The notes under the pieces were generated by a model that saw only the letters and a list, made by a program, of their open reading frames with translations, was not told where the DNA came from and made no database searches. Source: Jejuia rubra (GTDB lineage: Bacteria > Bacteroidota > Bacteroidia > Flavobacteriales > Flavobacteriaceae). From it: a stretch of DNA of 64,000 nucleotides. Of the stretch, positions 33,452 to 42,345 are shown in pieces. How positions within the stretch are numbered: position 1 is the first letter of the stretch; each line of letters begins with the position of its first letter. Made by a program: the position numbers and the translations under genes. The stretch is from contig NZ_JBHULY010000005.1 of assembly GCF_042684665.1 (NCBI RefSeq), forward strand, positions 62,001 through 126,000. The letters are read 5' to 3'.

Positions 33452-35416
33452 TTAAATACCTTTAGCAAACTTAATAAAAAATTGAATCGACTCCGGATTC
33501 CGCATCGCATCCATATTGATGGAGGTTTCCAAAGGCATTTTCAACAGGATTTTTTTAACTGGAGCTTCCATTTTTTTGCCACTTAAAGTATAAGGAATAT
33601 CCTTCACTTCAATTATTTCATCGGGTACGTGTCTAGGGGTGTAATCGGTTTTTAGTTGCTGGTTGATGTTGGATTTAATGTCGTCGTTCAATTCAATGCC
33701 CGGTTTTAGTTTTACAAACAAGGGCATATAATGTTTGCCTTCCTCCAATTCTAAATTGATAATTAAGGCATCGGCAATACCTTCTATTTTATTGACGGCA
33801 CTATAAATTTCACTAGTGCCAATTCTAATCCCATGTCGGTTTAATGTAGCATCTGAACGCCCATAAATTACAAGACCTTTGGTTCTCGAATTAATCTTTA
33901 TAAAATCACCATGACGCCATTTGCCGGGGTAATCTTCAAAATAAGAGGATTTATAGCGGGCATTGTCCGTGTCGTTCCAAAAGTAAATCGGCATGGACGG
34001 CATTGGTTTATCAATCACCATTTCGCCCAAACCATCCTCAATAGGCTCACCTTTATGGTCCAAAGCATACAGAGAAACGCCCAGTGCGCGACATTGAATC
34101 TCTCCTATATAAACTCCGTTAATGGGCGCGCCTCCCACAAAAGCGGTACACACATCGGTACCGCCGGCCATAGAGCATAGCCATACATCTTCCTTTATGA
34201 AATCGTACACATATTGAAATGCCTCAGCAGGCAGAGGCGCTCCGGTAGAGCTTATCGAACGAATAGAGGACAAATCATGATTGGATTTGATGTCCATTTG
34301 TTTTTTCATATTGGCCACCAAAAACGGTGCGCTCGTTCCAAAATGATGAATGCCAATTTGGTCGGAAAAGTTCCAAAGGGCGTCAAAGTTTGGATACGTT
34401 GGCGAGCCGTCATAAAGCACGATGGAAGCACCCATTAATAAAGGCGATTGTAAAAAATTCCACATCATCCAGCCAGTGGTAGTAAACCAGAAATAGCGCT
34501 CGTCCGCATGGACATCATTATGAAAGGCCATGTATTTTAGATGCTCCAATAAAATACCACCATGCGACTGCACAATGGCTTTTGGCAGCCCCGTGGTGCC
34601 CGAAGAATACAATACCCAAATGGGATGGTTGAAATCTACCGGTTGGAATTCCAATGTACCTCCATCTATTTCAAAAATAGAATGGATATCCACGAATTCA
34701 TCCGAAAAATTATCCAAAGCACTTGCGTTGAGGTAGGGCAGAATAATCACCTTTTCCAAAGTAGGGAGCGCCGAAGCAATATCTTTAACGGTATTGGTTT
34801 TATCATAGGGTTTTCCATTGTAAAAATACCCGTCAACGGCAATTAGTACTTTGGGCTGAATCTGTTCAAAACGATTGACCACGCTTTCAGTTCCAAAATC
34901 AGGAGAGGTACAGGACCAAATCGCTCCAAGAGAATTAACCGCCAAAAACATAATAGTAGCCTCGGGGACATTCGGAATAAAAGCCACCACACGGTCATTC
35001 TTTTTAACCCCAAGGGATTTTAAATAGGATATCATAGAGGCAACTTTGGTTTCCAATGTCGCCCAAGTAATTTCCTCATGTCGTCCAGCTTCATTGCTAA
35101 AATAAATGGCTGTTTTTTCAGGATTGGATTGCCTAAAAATATGTTCAGCATAATTTAGAGTAGCCCCATCGAACCATTTGCATCCAGGCATGTCTTTGGA
35201 GGATAGTACCTTGGTATAAGGAGCATGCTGTTTGATGTCAAAATAATGCCAAAGGCTTTCCCAAAAAGCTTCAATATTATCGACCGACCATTGCCAAAGG
35301 CCATGATAGTCCTTGAAAGTCAGCTCGTAGTTTTTTTTCAGCCAAATGCAATAATGACTTAAATGACTGTTTCGTTTAAACTGCTGGGAACCTTCCCAAA
35401 GTTTTTTTGCGTTCAT
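33452..35416 (-). CDS. acetoacetate--CoA ligase
   Basis: 654 residues from ATG 35416. This ANL-superfamily enzyme activates acetoacetate with ATP and CoA. Landmarks are the N-terminal segment typical of acetoacetyl-CoA synthetases (FKDYHGLWQWSVDNIEAFWESLWHYF), the AMP-binding motif YSSGTTGLPKAI, TTTGWMMWNF, the GTDVCTAF segment, the ATP-binding YFWNDTDNARYKSSYFEDYPGKWRHGD and the C-terminal catalytic Lys region YTLSGKKMEAPVKKIL. Acyl specificity follows from these family features. A promoter at 35437-35465 lies upstream, which rejects the longer start at 35464. Confidence 0.93.
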   Translation of the reverse strand: MNAKKLWEGSQQFKRNSHLSHYCIWLKKNYELTFKDYHGLWQWSVDNIEAFWESLWHYFDIKQHAPYTKVLSSKDMPGCKWFDGATLNYAEHIFRQSNPEKTAIYFSNEAGRHEEITWATLETKVASMISYLKSLGVKKNDRVVAFIPNVPEATIMFLAVNSLGAIWSCTSPDFGTESVVNRFEQIQPKVLIAVDGYFYNGKPYDKTNTVKDIASALPTLEKVIILPYLNASALDNFSDEFVDIHSIFEIDGGTLEFQPVDFNHPIWVLYSSGTTGLPKAIVQSHGGILLEHLKYMAFHNDVHADERYFWFTTTGWMMWNFLQSPLLMGASIVLYDGSPTYPNFDALWNFSDQIGIHHFGTSAPFLVANMKKQMDIKSNHDLSSIRSISSTGAPLPAEAFQYVYDFIKEDVWLCSMAGGTDVCTAFVGGAPINGVYIGEIQCRALGVSLYALDHKGEPIEDGLGEMVIDKPMPSMPIYFWNDTDNARYKSSYFEDYPGKWRHGDFIKINSRTKGLVIYGRSDATLNRHGIRIGTSEIYSAVNKIEGIADALIINLELEEGKHYMPLFVKLKPGIELNDDIKSNINQQLKTDYTPRHVPDEIIEVKDIPYTLSGKKMEAPVKKILLKMPLETSINMDAMRNPESIQFFIKFAKGI

Positions 35417-35436
35417 ATAAGGATAGCTTTCTTTCT

Positions 35437-35465
35437 CAAAGATAAAGATTATATAGGAAGCCAAA
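35437..35465 (-). promoter_or_regulatory. promoter of the acetoacetate--CoA ligase gene
   Basis: On the minus strand TTTG (35465-35462), a 17-base spacer and TATCTTTG (35444-35437) match both elements of the Bacteroidota promoter. Transcription would start near 35430, 14 bases before the ATG at 35416. Confidence 0.7.
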
Positions 35466-35518
35466 ATGGCAAACTATATCATTTTCTTTATATACAAAAG
35501 TGACGTTATAAGCGTGAA

Positions 35519-35659
35519 ATGTTAAAAAAAATTACATTTCATCGATTTATTATGTTTTTAAACGGATGTTTTGAAAAAAAAGTAGATATTAGCAGTCCCA
35601 AATCATCCGAATTGAAAATAGATTTCCCCCAAATCTATCATAATCTTAAAAATTTTTAG
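35519..35659 (+). CDS. possible 46-residue ORF
   Basis: A short ORF (start MLKKITFHRFIMFLNGC) with a basic, weakly hydrophobic N-terminus and a single Cys at 17 that could be a poor lipobox, then a charged tail. It ends two bases before the next small ORF. There is no promoter match or family resemblance, and AT-rich DNA can yield such ORFs by chance. Confidence 0.25.
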   Translation: MLKKITFHRFIMFLNGCFEKKVDISSPKSSELKIDFPQIYHNLKNF

Positions 35660-35661
35660 AT

Positions 35662-35784
35662 ATGGCAACAAATCTACCTGAACAACCTACGAAAAAGGAG
35701 AGTAAATTCAAGGAAACTTTAAATGATCAAATACGATTTGTAAAGGGTTTTCTTTACCTCACCAAAAAAGTGTTTATGTTATAA
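35662..35784 (+). CDS. small basic 40-residue protein, function unknown
   Basis: A short ORF beginning MATNLPEQPTKKESKFKET, rich in Lys/Glu at the start and ending in an aromatic, hydrophobic stretch (IRFVKGFLYLTKKVFML). A terminator at 35815-35846 follows 30 bases later on the same strand and has no other gene to serve, which supports real transcription. Not recognised. Confidence 0.45.
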   Translation: MATNLPEQPTKKESKFKETLNDQIRFVKGFLYLTKKVFML

Positions 35785-35814
35785 AATTTGATTTTGTAAG
35801 ATGAATAGTTTTTA

Positions 35815-35846
35815 AAACAGTCCCGATTTTTTCGGGATTTTTTTTT
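35815..35846 (+). terminator. rho-independent terminator after the small ORFs
   Basis: TCCCGA (35821-35826), loop TTTTT, TCGGGA (35832-35837) then nine T (35838-35846). The T-tract is on the plus-strand side, so it serves the small ORF rather than the convergent ABC gene. Confidence 0.75.
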
Positions 35847-35860
35847 GGACAAGATTGAAG

Positions 35861-37540
35861 TTATACTCCCTTCGGAATTGCATTAATCAACTTTTTGGTA
35901 TACTCCTTTTTTGGGTTCGCATAAATAATATCCGCATCATCCAATTCCTCAATTTTGCCTTGGTTCATCACTAAAAGTTGGTCAGCCATGTATTTTACAA
36001 CCGCCAAATCATGCGAAATAAAAATATAGGTGAATCCAAAATCGGCTTTCAATTCATTTAAAAGATTCAGTACTTGCGCTTGCACTGAGATATCCAAAGC
36101 CGAAACCGATTCGTCGCAAACGATTAATTTTGGTTGCAAAGCAATGGTTCGCGCAATACCAATTCGCTGGCGCTGACCCCCTGAAAATTCATGGGGGTAG
36201 CGGTTAAAATAATCTTCGGAAAGTCCAACACGTTGCAAAATTTTCAAGACTTTGGCTTTGCGTTCGTCGTCCGAATTATAAAGTTGATGCACTTTCATCG
36301 GCTCCATAATAGCCTTGCCCACAGGAATCCTAGGATTTAAAGAAGCAAACGGATCCTGAAAAATAATTTGAATGTCTTTTCTCAATTTGCGAACCTCGGC
36401 TGTTGAAAGTTTGGTAATGTCAACTCCTTTATACATTATAGCTCCAGCTGTCGCTTTGTCCAATTGTAAAATGGCATTACCCAAAGTGGATTTTCCACAA
36501 CCAGATTCGCCTACGAGCCCTAAAGTTTCGCCTTCGTACAATTTGAAGCTGACACCATTAACCGCTTTAAAAGATTCAGGTTTTGAAAACCATCCTGATT
36601 TTGAGAGATATTCCTTTTCAACATCAATGACCTCTAATAATGGTGGTTGGCTGTATAATTCTTTATGTGTTTTTTGGCGTTCTTCGGAAGTGATAACTTC
36701 CGATTTTGAAGTGTTATCCAAAAAATCCTGAATGGTGGGCAATACCTTTAAGCGTTCGTCCAAAGATGGGCGAGAATTTATGAGCGCTTTGGTGTACTCG
36801 TTTTGAGGATTACTGAAAATATCCTGTATTGACCCTTGCTCCACAATATTGCCTTGGTACATCACCAAAACCCTATTGGCTATTTCGGAAATTAGAGCCA
36901 AATCATGGGTGATGAAAATGATGCTCATTTGAGTCTCCATCTGTAATTCCTTTAGCAGATGGATGATATCCTTTTGAACGGTAACGTCCAAAGCCGTGGT
37001 GGGTTCATCCGCAATTAAAATATCGGGTTTGCAGGCGATAGCCATGGCAATCATCACCCGCTGTTTTTGTCCACCTGAAATTTCGTGGGGGTAGGATTTA
37101 AAAACACGTTCAATATTGGGCAGTTTTACTTTTTCGAATAAGGCTAAAGTTTCATTTTTAGCTTCTGATTTTGAAATATCGGTATGTTGCAACAAGATTT
37201 CAGCTACTTGTTTTCCGCAGGTCATCGATGGGTTTAAGGAACTCATGGGCTCCTGAAAAATCATCGAGATTTTCTTTCCTCGAATTTTCTGGAATGCTTT
37301 GTTTGATACCTCAGTCAAATCCTTGCCATCAAAAGTAATGTGCCCTGAGGCGATCTTCGAAATGCGCTTTGGCAAAAGTCCCAAAATGGCCAACGACGAC
37401 ACCGACTTTCCCGAACCTGATTCGCCAACAATACCCAGGATTTCATTTTCATTCAAATGATAGGAAATACTGTGAATCACCTCATTTTCACCAAAGGAAA
37501 TCGAGAGGTTTTTTATATCCAATAAGGGTTTTTGCGTCAT
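35861..37540 (-). CDS. fused OppD-OppF type peptide ABC transporter ATPase
   Basis: 559 residues from ATG 37540 holding two complete ABC ATPase domains (about 1-260 and 300-559). Walker A sites are GESGSGKS and GESGCGKST; signatures are SGGQKQRVMIAMAI and SGGQRQRIGIARTI; Walker B sites are ILIADEPTTALD and LIVCDESVSALD, the second with Ser in place of the usual Pro, a mild change. Each domain ends with the oligopeptide-family segment (NPQNEYTKALI, NPKKEYTKKLI) that marks dipeptide/oligopeptide importers. No permease or binding-protein gene lies nearby, so the partners are elsewhere. The upstream ATG 37558 would add six residues. Confidence 0.92.
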   Translation of the reverse strand: MTQKPLLDIKNLSISFGENEVIHSISYHLNENEILGIVGESGSGKSVSSLAILGLLPKRISKIASGHITFDGKDLTEVSNKAFQKIRGKKISMIFQEPMSSLNPSMTCGKQVAEILLQHTDISKSEAKNETLALFEKVKLPNIERVFKSYPHEISGGQKQRVMIAMAIACKPDILIADEPTTALDVTVQKDIIHLLKELQMETQMSIIFITHDLALISEIANRVLVMYQGNIVEQGSIQDIFSNPQNEYTKALINSRPSLDERLKVLPTIQDFLDNTSKSEVITSEERQKTHKELYSQPPLLEVIDVEKEYLSKSGWFSKPESFKAVNGVSFKLYEGETLGLVGESGCGKSTLGNAILQLDKATAGAIMYKGVDITKLSTAEVRKLRKDIQIIFQDPFASLNPRIPVGKAIMEPMKVHQLYNSDDERKAKVLKILQRVGLSEDYFNRYPHEFSGGQRQRIGIARTIALQPKLIVCDESVSALDISVQAQVLNLLNELKADFGFTYIFISHDLAVVKYMADQLLVMNQGKIEELDDADIIYANPKKEYTKKLINAIPKGV

Positions 37541-37589
37541 TTTTCTATACTTAATCAAATAAGTGCAATGCTCCTGTTTTTAAGAAACA

Positions 37590-37612
37590 CCCCTGAAGTC
37601 CCCTCAAGGGGA
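37590..37612. repeat. GC-rich palindromic repeat, single variant copy
   Basis: CCCCTGAAGTCCCCTCAAGGGGAC with core GTCCCC-TCAA-GGGGAC. It resembles the CCCCTCCTAGCCTCCCC units but lacks an inverted partner here. It lies between the OppDF-type start and the exonuclease 3' end; the rest of that 127-base gap is featureless. Confidence 0.6.
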
Positions 37613-37667
37613 CATAACTCAAACTCATAAAAATGTTTTCCGATAAAATATTGTTTAGCTGTTTCAT

Positions 37668-38381
37668 TTAAATCCTAATAATTTCATCATTATCCAATAA
37701 ATCATCACCTCGCAATCTCAAAAAGATTTGTGCTACGGCAATGGTGTCTTTTTCGCAATAATCGATTATTCTATCGATATCGCCTTCTTCATAATACACC
37801 CGATAGACTTCACTGCCGTCAATATCATCTTTTGGTGAAGGTACACCCAAAACATTGGTCAATAATTTTAGGGAAGTATAGGTTTTGTAATCACCGAATT
37901 TCCAAAGTTCCAAAGTGTCCAAATGTGGGACTTCCCATGGCTTTTTTCCAAAGAGATTCAACTTGTAAGGCAGTTCAATATTATGGATAATCATCCGCCG
38001 GGCAATGTACGGAAAGTCAAATTCCTTGCCGTTATGGGCACACAATAAATGTTTGGCTTGACTAAAATGTGTGATGATGAGGTTTTTGAATTCTTTCAAA
38101 ATAGTGACCTCATCGCCATAATATGAGGTAACACGAAACATGCGCCGTTGCCCTTGAAAATTAAAGAACCCAACCGAAATACAAATAATTTTCCCAAATT
38201 CTGCCCAAATGCCTGCGCGGTTATAAAACTCTTCCGGAGTGTACTCGTCCCTACGCTGGTATTGGGATTTGTTTTCCCAAAGGGATTGTTTGACATCATC
38301 TAACTCAGAAAAATTCTGGGTTTCCGGAACTGTTTCAATGTCCAGAAATAAAATGTCTTCAAGATTGAGTTTTGAAATCAT
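37668..38381 (-). CDS. 3'-5' exonuclease, DEDDy type (PolB-like)
   Basis: 237 residues of a ribonuclease H-like exonuclease resembling the proofreading domain of family B polymerases. The three Exo motifs are visible: Exo I LFLDIETVP (Asp, Glu), Exo II CAHNGKEFDFPYIARRM (Asp) and Exo III DRIIDYCEKDTIAV (Tyr and Asp). It would remove nucleotides from 3' DNA or RNA ends with two metal ions. No polymerase domain is attached. It starts just after the S41 protease gene, three bases apart, suggesting one transcript. Confidence 0.9.
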   Translation of the reverse strand: MISKLNLEDILFLDIETVPETQNFSELDDVKQSLWENKSQYQRRDEYTPEEFYNRAGIWAEFGKIICISVGFFNFQGQRRMFRVTSYYGDEVTILKEFKNLIITHFSQAKHLLCAHNGKEFDFPYIARRMIIHNIELPYKLNLFGKKPWEVPHLDTLELWKFGDYKTYTSLKLLTNVLGVPSPKDDIDGSEVYRVYYEEGDIDRIIDYCEKDTIAVAQIFLRLRGDDLLDNDEIIRI

Positions 38382-38383
38382 TT

Positions 38384-40600
38384 TTAATCATTTAGTATAA
38401 CCTCTATCGCTTTTTCAAGTACCTCGTCCCTACCGTCTTTAATTCCCTGAATGGTAGGTTTTACCTCGATATCGGGTACGATTCCGACACGCTGTGTTTC
38501 TGTTCCGTCTGGGTAATATATGCCAATTCCAGAAAATCTTGTTAATAAACCTCCAGGTAAATAAATAGATGAAACATTTCCGTCTGCTCCTGCTGTGGTA
38601 CTACCCATAATGGTTGTATTGTTTCCTGCTCTAAATGCCATTGCGGTATATTCAGATTGACTTTGAGAATCTTCATTTACCAAAACAACTAATTTACCTT
38701 TAAAGGTTTCTCTGTCTTTTGGGATTTTTGGGCCATCGATAACTAAAAATTCCCCTGGGTTATCTATGCTAAATTTAGTGAATTTTACAAAAGGAGTTGA
38801 AGAGGATACGAAGAAATTCCCCAATTTGAATGGTACAAAAGTACTAGGATAGTTTCTTATGTCTATGATGATACCTTTTGTGTCTTTAAATTTAGATTTT
38901 ATCTCAGGAATATCACTTTCGGATATGTATTGTAGGGTAACGTAACCTATATTATTATCCAAAACTTTATAACATTTTTCGTCTTTCCAATTGTACCAAT
39001 TGAGATTTAAACTGTCTTTTAAAATTAGAGGTATATTATGATACTTTTCTTGATTATTCGATAAATAATTTACTTTTATTTGTTGGCTATTGGATCTTAG
39101 AATATCTCTTGAAATATTTCTGAATTTTGAAGTTTGGTTTGATGCAGGATAATAATTTGAGACACTATCTAGAATTGATTGAATAGTTTTTCCATTAACA
39201 TGAGTTATGATATCTCCAACCTTCAACTTTGATTTATCTTTATATTCTGGGTTATAATAATCTGTAACAACTAATTTGTTTTCAATAAAACCGACCTTAA
39301 ATGGTGCAAAGTATTTCCCTCTTTTATTTTGAACATTGTTAAAACCTGTATAGGTAGTTGCATGAGTGTCATTAATTTCTCCTATTAATTCTATCATTAC
39401 AAGTTCATATTCTAACTTATTTTTCGTTTGAATTACTTTAGGAATGTAATCCTTCAAAACAGTATTCCAATTTTTATCCGTTAGGTATTTATAAGGAAAA
39501 TAATATTGAATCATATTCCAATATCTGTAAAGTGCCAGTAACTTAAAACCGTCGTCTTTAAAAGATATACTGTAGTACAGTTTTTCATTTTTGAATTTTG
39601 GATTTTTCGCACGATCATGTTCAATATAATAGTGGTTTCCTTGATGTCTGTTTTTAATAATGAATTGTAATTTTTCCTTAAGTGCATCTGAAATATCTTC
39701 TGAACCAATCCAATCTAAATCTGGTTTTAAAAAGGCATCCTTAACGGTTTCTTCACAGCTAGTACAAATTTTAACATTTCCTAAGTTGTCTATCCAAGAA
39801 ATCAGCAAATTATCGCGTTCCTTATTGTTTTTAATATTTTGATATTTAGGAAGTATTCTAAACAACTCATAGTCCCAGTTGTAGTTTCCCTTAGCAATTT
39901 CAGGATGATGATATTTCAGCAAGCCCCAAACCCTTCCTAGTAATTCTAAGTTTTCAATTTGTACATCATCTAAACTGGTAATTTTTACATTTGAGTTTTG
40001 GTCAAACTCTTTATCCAATTTTGCCTTAAAAACGGGTTCTTCTATTTCTTTTAAAGTTTGAATGTCTTTACCATCAATTGTCAAAACGAAATCATCAAAC
40101 CAAGCCTCACCTTTACCTACTAGAATACCTCCAATATAAATCCTTTGAGCCTCTTCAGGGAAGGGCAATTCTATGGCGTACTTTTTCCAGTTTTTGGTGC
40201 CACTTATATTTTGGTTTTGCATATTGCTAAACTCCAGAGATTTATTATTACCATCATCGAGTCTTAGTAAAAGACCGCCAAATCCATTTTCAACATTTTT
40301 TAACTTCATGTAGCCTTCTAGTTTAATTTTTTTGCCCGAGAAGTTAGCAGGAATTCGATAGGCAATGCATCCATAGGAGTCATGCTTATTTTTTGATGAG
40401 ACCTTTGCAGAATAATTTCCTGAATGAACTTCCACAGTATCCGCTTGCAAATTATAATTGCCCCATTCAAACCACTTATCCGGTAATAGCATTTGAGCAT
40501 TATAAGCTTCAAAATCTAAATTGAATTTTTTACTGTTCTGTTTTTGCACGCAGGATATGCAAGAAAGTAATAGTGTTAAACACAGAAATGATTTTTTCAT
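38384..40600 (-). CDS. S41-family serine protease, lipid-anchored
   Basis: 738 residues from ATG 40600. The signal KKSFLCLTLLLSCISC ends in a lipobox. An N-terminal jelly-roll-like domain follows (about 20-170), then a helical region, a PDZ domain (about 410-500, KLKVGDIITHVNGKTIQSILDS) and the C-terminal S41 (tail-specific protease) domain (about 540-738). The region GIIIDIRNYPS and the serine-containing block NEDSQSQSEYTAMAFRAGNNTTIMGSTTAGADG hold the expected catalytic Ser. The family cleaves proteins from the C-terminus in the periplasm. The ATG at 40624 would move the signal away from the N-terminus. Confidence 0.87.
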   Translation of the reverse strand: MKKSFLCLTLLLSCISCVQKQNSKKFNLDFEAYNAQMLLPDKWFEWGNYNLQADTVEVHSGNYSAKVSSKNKHDSYGCIAYRIPANFSGKKIKLEGYMKLKNVENGFGGLLLRLDDGNNKSLEFSNMQNQNISGTKNWKKYAIELPFPEEAQRIYIGGILVGKGEAWFDDFVLTIDGKDIQTLKEIEEPVFKAKLDKEFDQNSNVKITSLDDVQIENLELLGRVWGLLKYHHPEIAKGNYNWDYELFRILPKYQNIKNNKERDNLLISWIDNLGNVKICTSCEETVKDAFLKPDLDWIGSEDISDALKEKLQFIIKNRHQGNHYYIEHDRAKNPKFKNEKLYYSISFKDDGFKLLALYRYWNMIQYYFPYKYLTDKNWNTVLKDYIPKVIQTKNKLEYELVMIELIGEINDTHATTYTGFNNVQNKRGKYFAPFKVGFIENKLVVTDYYNPEYKDKSKLKVGDIITHVNGKTIQSILDSVSNYYPASNQTSKFRNISRDILRSNSQQIKVNYLSNNQEKYHNIPLILKDSLNLNWYNWKDEKCYKVLDNNIGYVTLQYISESDIPEIKSKFKDTKGIIIDIRNYPSTFVPFKLGNFFVSSSTPFVKFTKFSIDNPGEFLVIDGPKIPKDRETFKGKLVVLVNEDSQSQSEYTAMAFRAGNNTTIMGSTTAGADGNVSSIYLPGGLLTRFSGIGIYYPDGTETQRVGIVPDIEVKPTIQGIKDGRDEVLEKAIEVILND

Positions 40601-40677
40601 GATGATTGATGTAGTTTCAATCAAAAAAAAGGAATTAAATTTCTTACGACTCCAAATATTTGTTAAATAACAAAATA

Positions 40678-41829
40678 TTATGATTTGGAACTAAGCATTT
40701 TATAAGCTTCTTCAATATAAACAGTGATGTCGCTTGTGAAATTTGCTATTGGATTTCCCGCGCCTTTTCGGTGTCCAAGCCTCACAATAATAATATTATC
40801 ATTTGGTTCAACAATAACATACTGCCCCAAATGGCCGCGCATCATAAAAAAGTTTTTGTCTTTTATTTTTTTTAGCCAAAATCCGTAGCCGTATCTAGGG
40901 TCTTCAGGAAATCGAGGTGCAATGGAAGTGGCCACAAAGCTGGAATCCAATAGTTGTTGGCCATTCCATTTCCCAAAATCCTTATAAAGTTTTCCGAATC
41001 TCGCAAAATCCCTAGCATTGCTAGAAATTGCTGTGAACGCTTTAGCCAGTCGATTGTCTTTATCATCTACCTGCCACAGTGCATCTTCGGACATTCCCAT
41101 TGGTTGCCAAAAACTTTCGGAAAGATAATTAGCCAGTTTTTTTCCTGTTGCTTTTTGTATTGCCATACCTAAGAGTATGGTGTTTCCGCTCTTGTAAACA
41201 AATGCTTGTCCAGGGGTTCGGGTTATTTTTCTGTTCAGCATAATGTCCTCTAGATTACTGCTGTAATTTGCTCTTGCTGTAATGGAAAGCGGATTTTTAT
41301 AATGCTCTACCCATTCCAATCCCGAAGCCATGGAAGCCAAATCGCCAACCGTAGTTTTAGCGTATGAAAATTGAGGGTAGAAATCACTTAAAGGTTGGTC
41401 CAAACCTTGGATGTAACCTTCTTTTATTGCCTTTCCCAATAAGGCGCAGGTAATACTTTTTGCCATTGAAAACGAGTTGGTTTTGGAGTTTTTGCCAAAT
41501 CCACCATAATATTTTTCAAACCAAATACTGTCGTTTTTGATGATAAGGTACGCTATTGTCCCAAGTTCCGAATGGGTTTGATTCAGTTTTTCAGTTTCTG
41601 AAATAGAATTATAGTCATTGTGTTTTGGCCAGGTATCAACGTGTTTTCCTTTTTTTATGGTATCGTTCTCAAAGTAGGGGTAGTCGTCAATAAAAGCCGT
41701 TGTATGGCCTGTAAAATAGACAATTCTGACACCTCTCAAAACGTATCCGTATCCAAAAATGTATAATAGAAGGACGATGCTTCCAACACTAATTATAAAC
41801 CATTTAAGGAATTTTTTAAGAAATTTCAT
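40678..41829 (-). CDS. serine hydrolase of the class C beta-lactamase family
   Basis: 383 residues. One N-terminal transmembrane or signal helix (about 8-28) precedes the beta-lactamase/transpeptidase-like fold. Active-site elements are SxxK as SMAK (SFSMAKSITCALLG), the YxN-like VYKSGNTILLG and a late HLGQY in the place of the KTG box. Members hydrolyse esters or D-amino-acid peptides; the specific substrate is unknown. It is not likely to be a true resistance enzyme given its membrane-anchored form and housekeeping context. Confidence 0.85.
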   Translation of the reverse strand: MKFLKKFLKWFIISVGSIVLLLYIFGYGYVLRGVRIVYFTGHTTAFIDDYPYFENDTIKKGKHVDTWPKHNDYNSISETEKLNQTHSELGTIAYLIIKNDSIWFEKYYGGFGKNSKTNSFSMAKSITCALLGKAIKEGYIQGLDQPLSDFYPQFSYAKTTVGDLASMASGLEWVEHYKNPLSITARANYSSNLEDIMLNRKITRTPGQAFVYKSGNTILLGMAIQKATGKKLANYLSESFWQPMGMSEDALWQVDDKDNRLAKAFTAISSNARDFARFGKLYKDFGKWNGQQLLDSSFVATSIAPRFPEDPRYGYGFWLKKIKDKNFFMMRGHLGQYVIVEPNDNIIIVRLGHRKGAGNPIANFTSDITVYIEEAYKMLSSKS

Positions 41830-41871
41830 GCGTACAATTAAACGTACATAAATATAGGGATTAATGTTGGT

Positions 41872-42345
41872 TTAGAACAAGGATTGTTGTTTGTACGGGC
41901 TTTCATGTTCCAATAGCCATTGTTTTCGGTGTAGCCCTCCCGCATAACCTGTTAAACTGCCGTCGCTTCCGATAACGCGGTGACATGGTATAATAATCCA
42001 AATGGGGTTTTTGCCATTGGCATTGGCCACGGCTCTTATGGCCTTTTCATCGCCATGTTTTTTGGAAAGAGCTAAATAGGTAGAGGTTTTTCCATAGGGA
42101 ATAGCTTCCAGAAGTTTCCAAATGCCCTTTTGAAAATCAGTGCCTTGGGGATTCAATTTTAAGTCGAAATGTTTCCGGGTGCCATCAAAATATTCGTTGA
42201 GCTGTATGACACAATCTTCAAGAATTTCGGGGATAATATCAGTGGGGGTTTCTTCGGAATTTAGAACGGTAACGGATGCAATGCCATTAGAATCACCAAT
42301 AATTTTGGTAAAACCCAAAGGAGAAAGGATGATGCATTCTTCCAT
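41872..42345 (-). CDS. ogt: methylated-DNA--protein-cysteine methyltransferase
   Basis: 157 residues; a suicidal repair protein that moves the methyl group from O6-methylguanine to its own Cys. The active-site motif is IIPCHRVIGSDGSLTGYAGG, with the reactive Cys in PCHRV. The DNA-binding segment GIWKLLEAIPYGKTSTYLALSKKHGDEKAIRAVANANGKNP is also typical. The N-terminal domain is short, as in Ogt rather than Ada. ATG shares one base with the stop of the upstream CNNM gene (TAATG). Confidence 0.95.
   Translation of the reverse strand: MEECIILSPLGFTKIIGDSNGIASVTVLNSEETPTDIIPEILEDCVIQLNEYFDGTRKHFDLKLNPQGTDFQKGIWKLLEAIPYGKTSTYLALSKKHGDEKAIRAVANANGKNPIWIIIPCHRVIGSDGSLTGYAGGLHRKQWLLEHESPYKQQSLF

Noticed and set aside
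35417..35464. Longer N-terminus of the acetoacetate ligase from 35464
   Set aside because: A two-part promoter at 35437-35465 falls in this stretch, so it is upstream DNA.
35861..37540. Complete peptide ABC importer locus
   Set aside because: Only the fused ATPase is present; no permease or binding protein gene flanks it.
40678..41829. A beta-lactamase resistance gene
   Set aside because: SxxK is present, but the KTG box reads HLG and the protein is membrane-anchored in a housekeeping setting.
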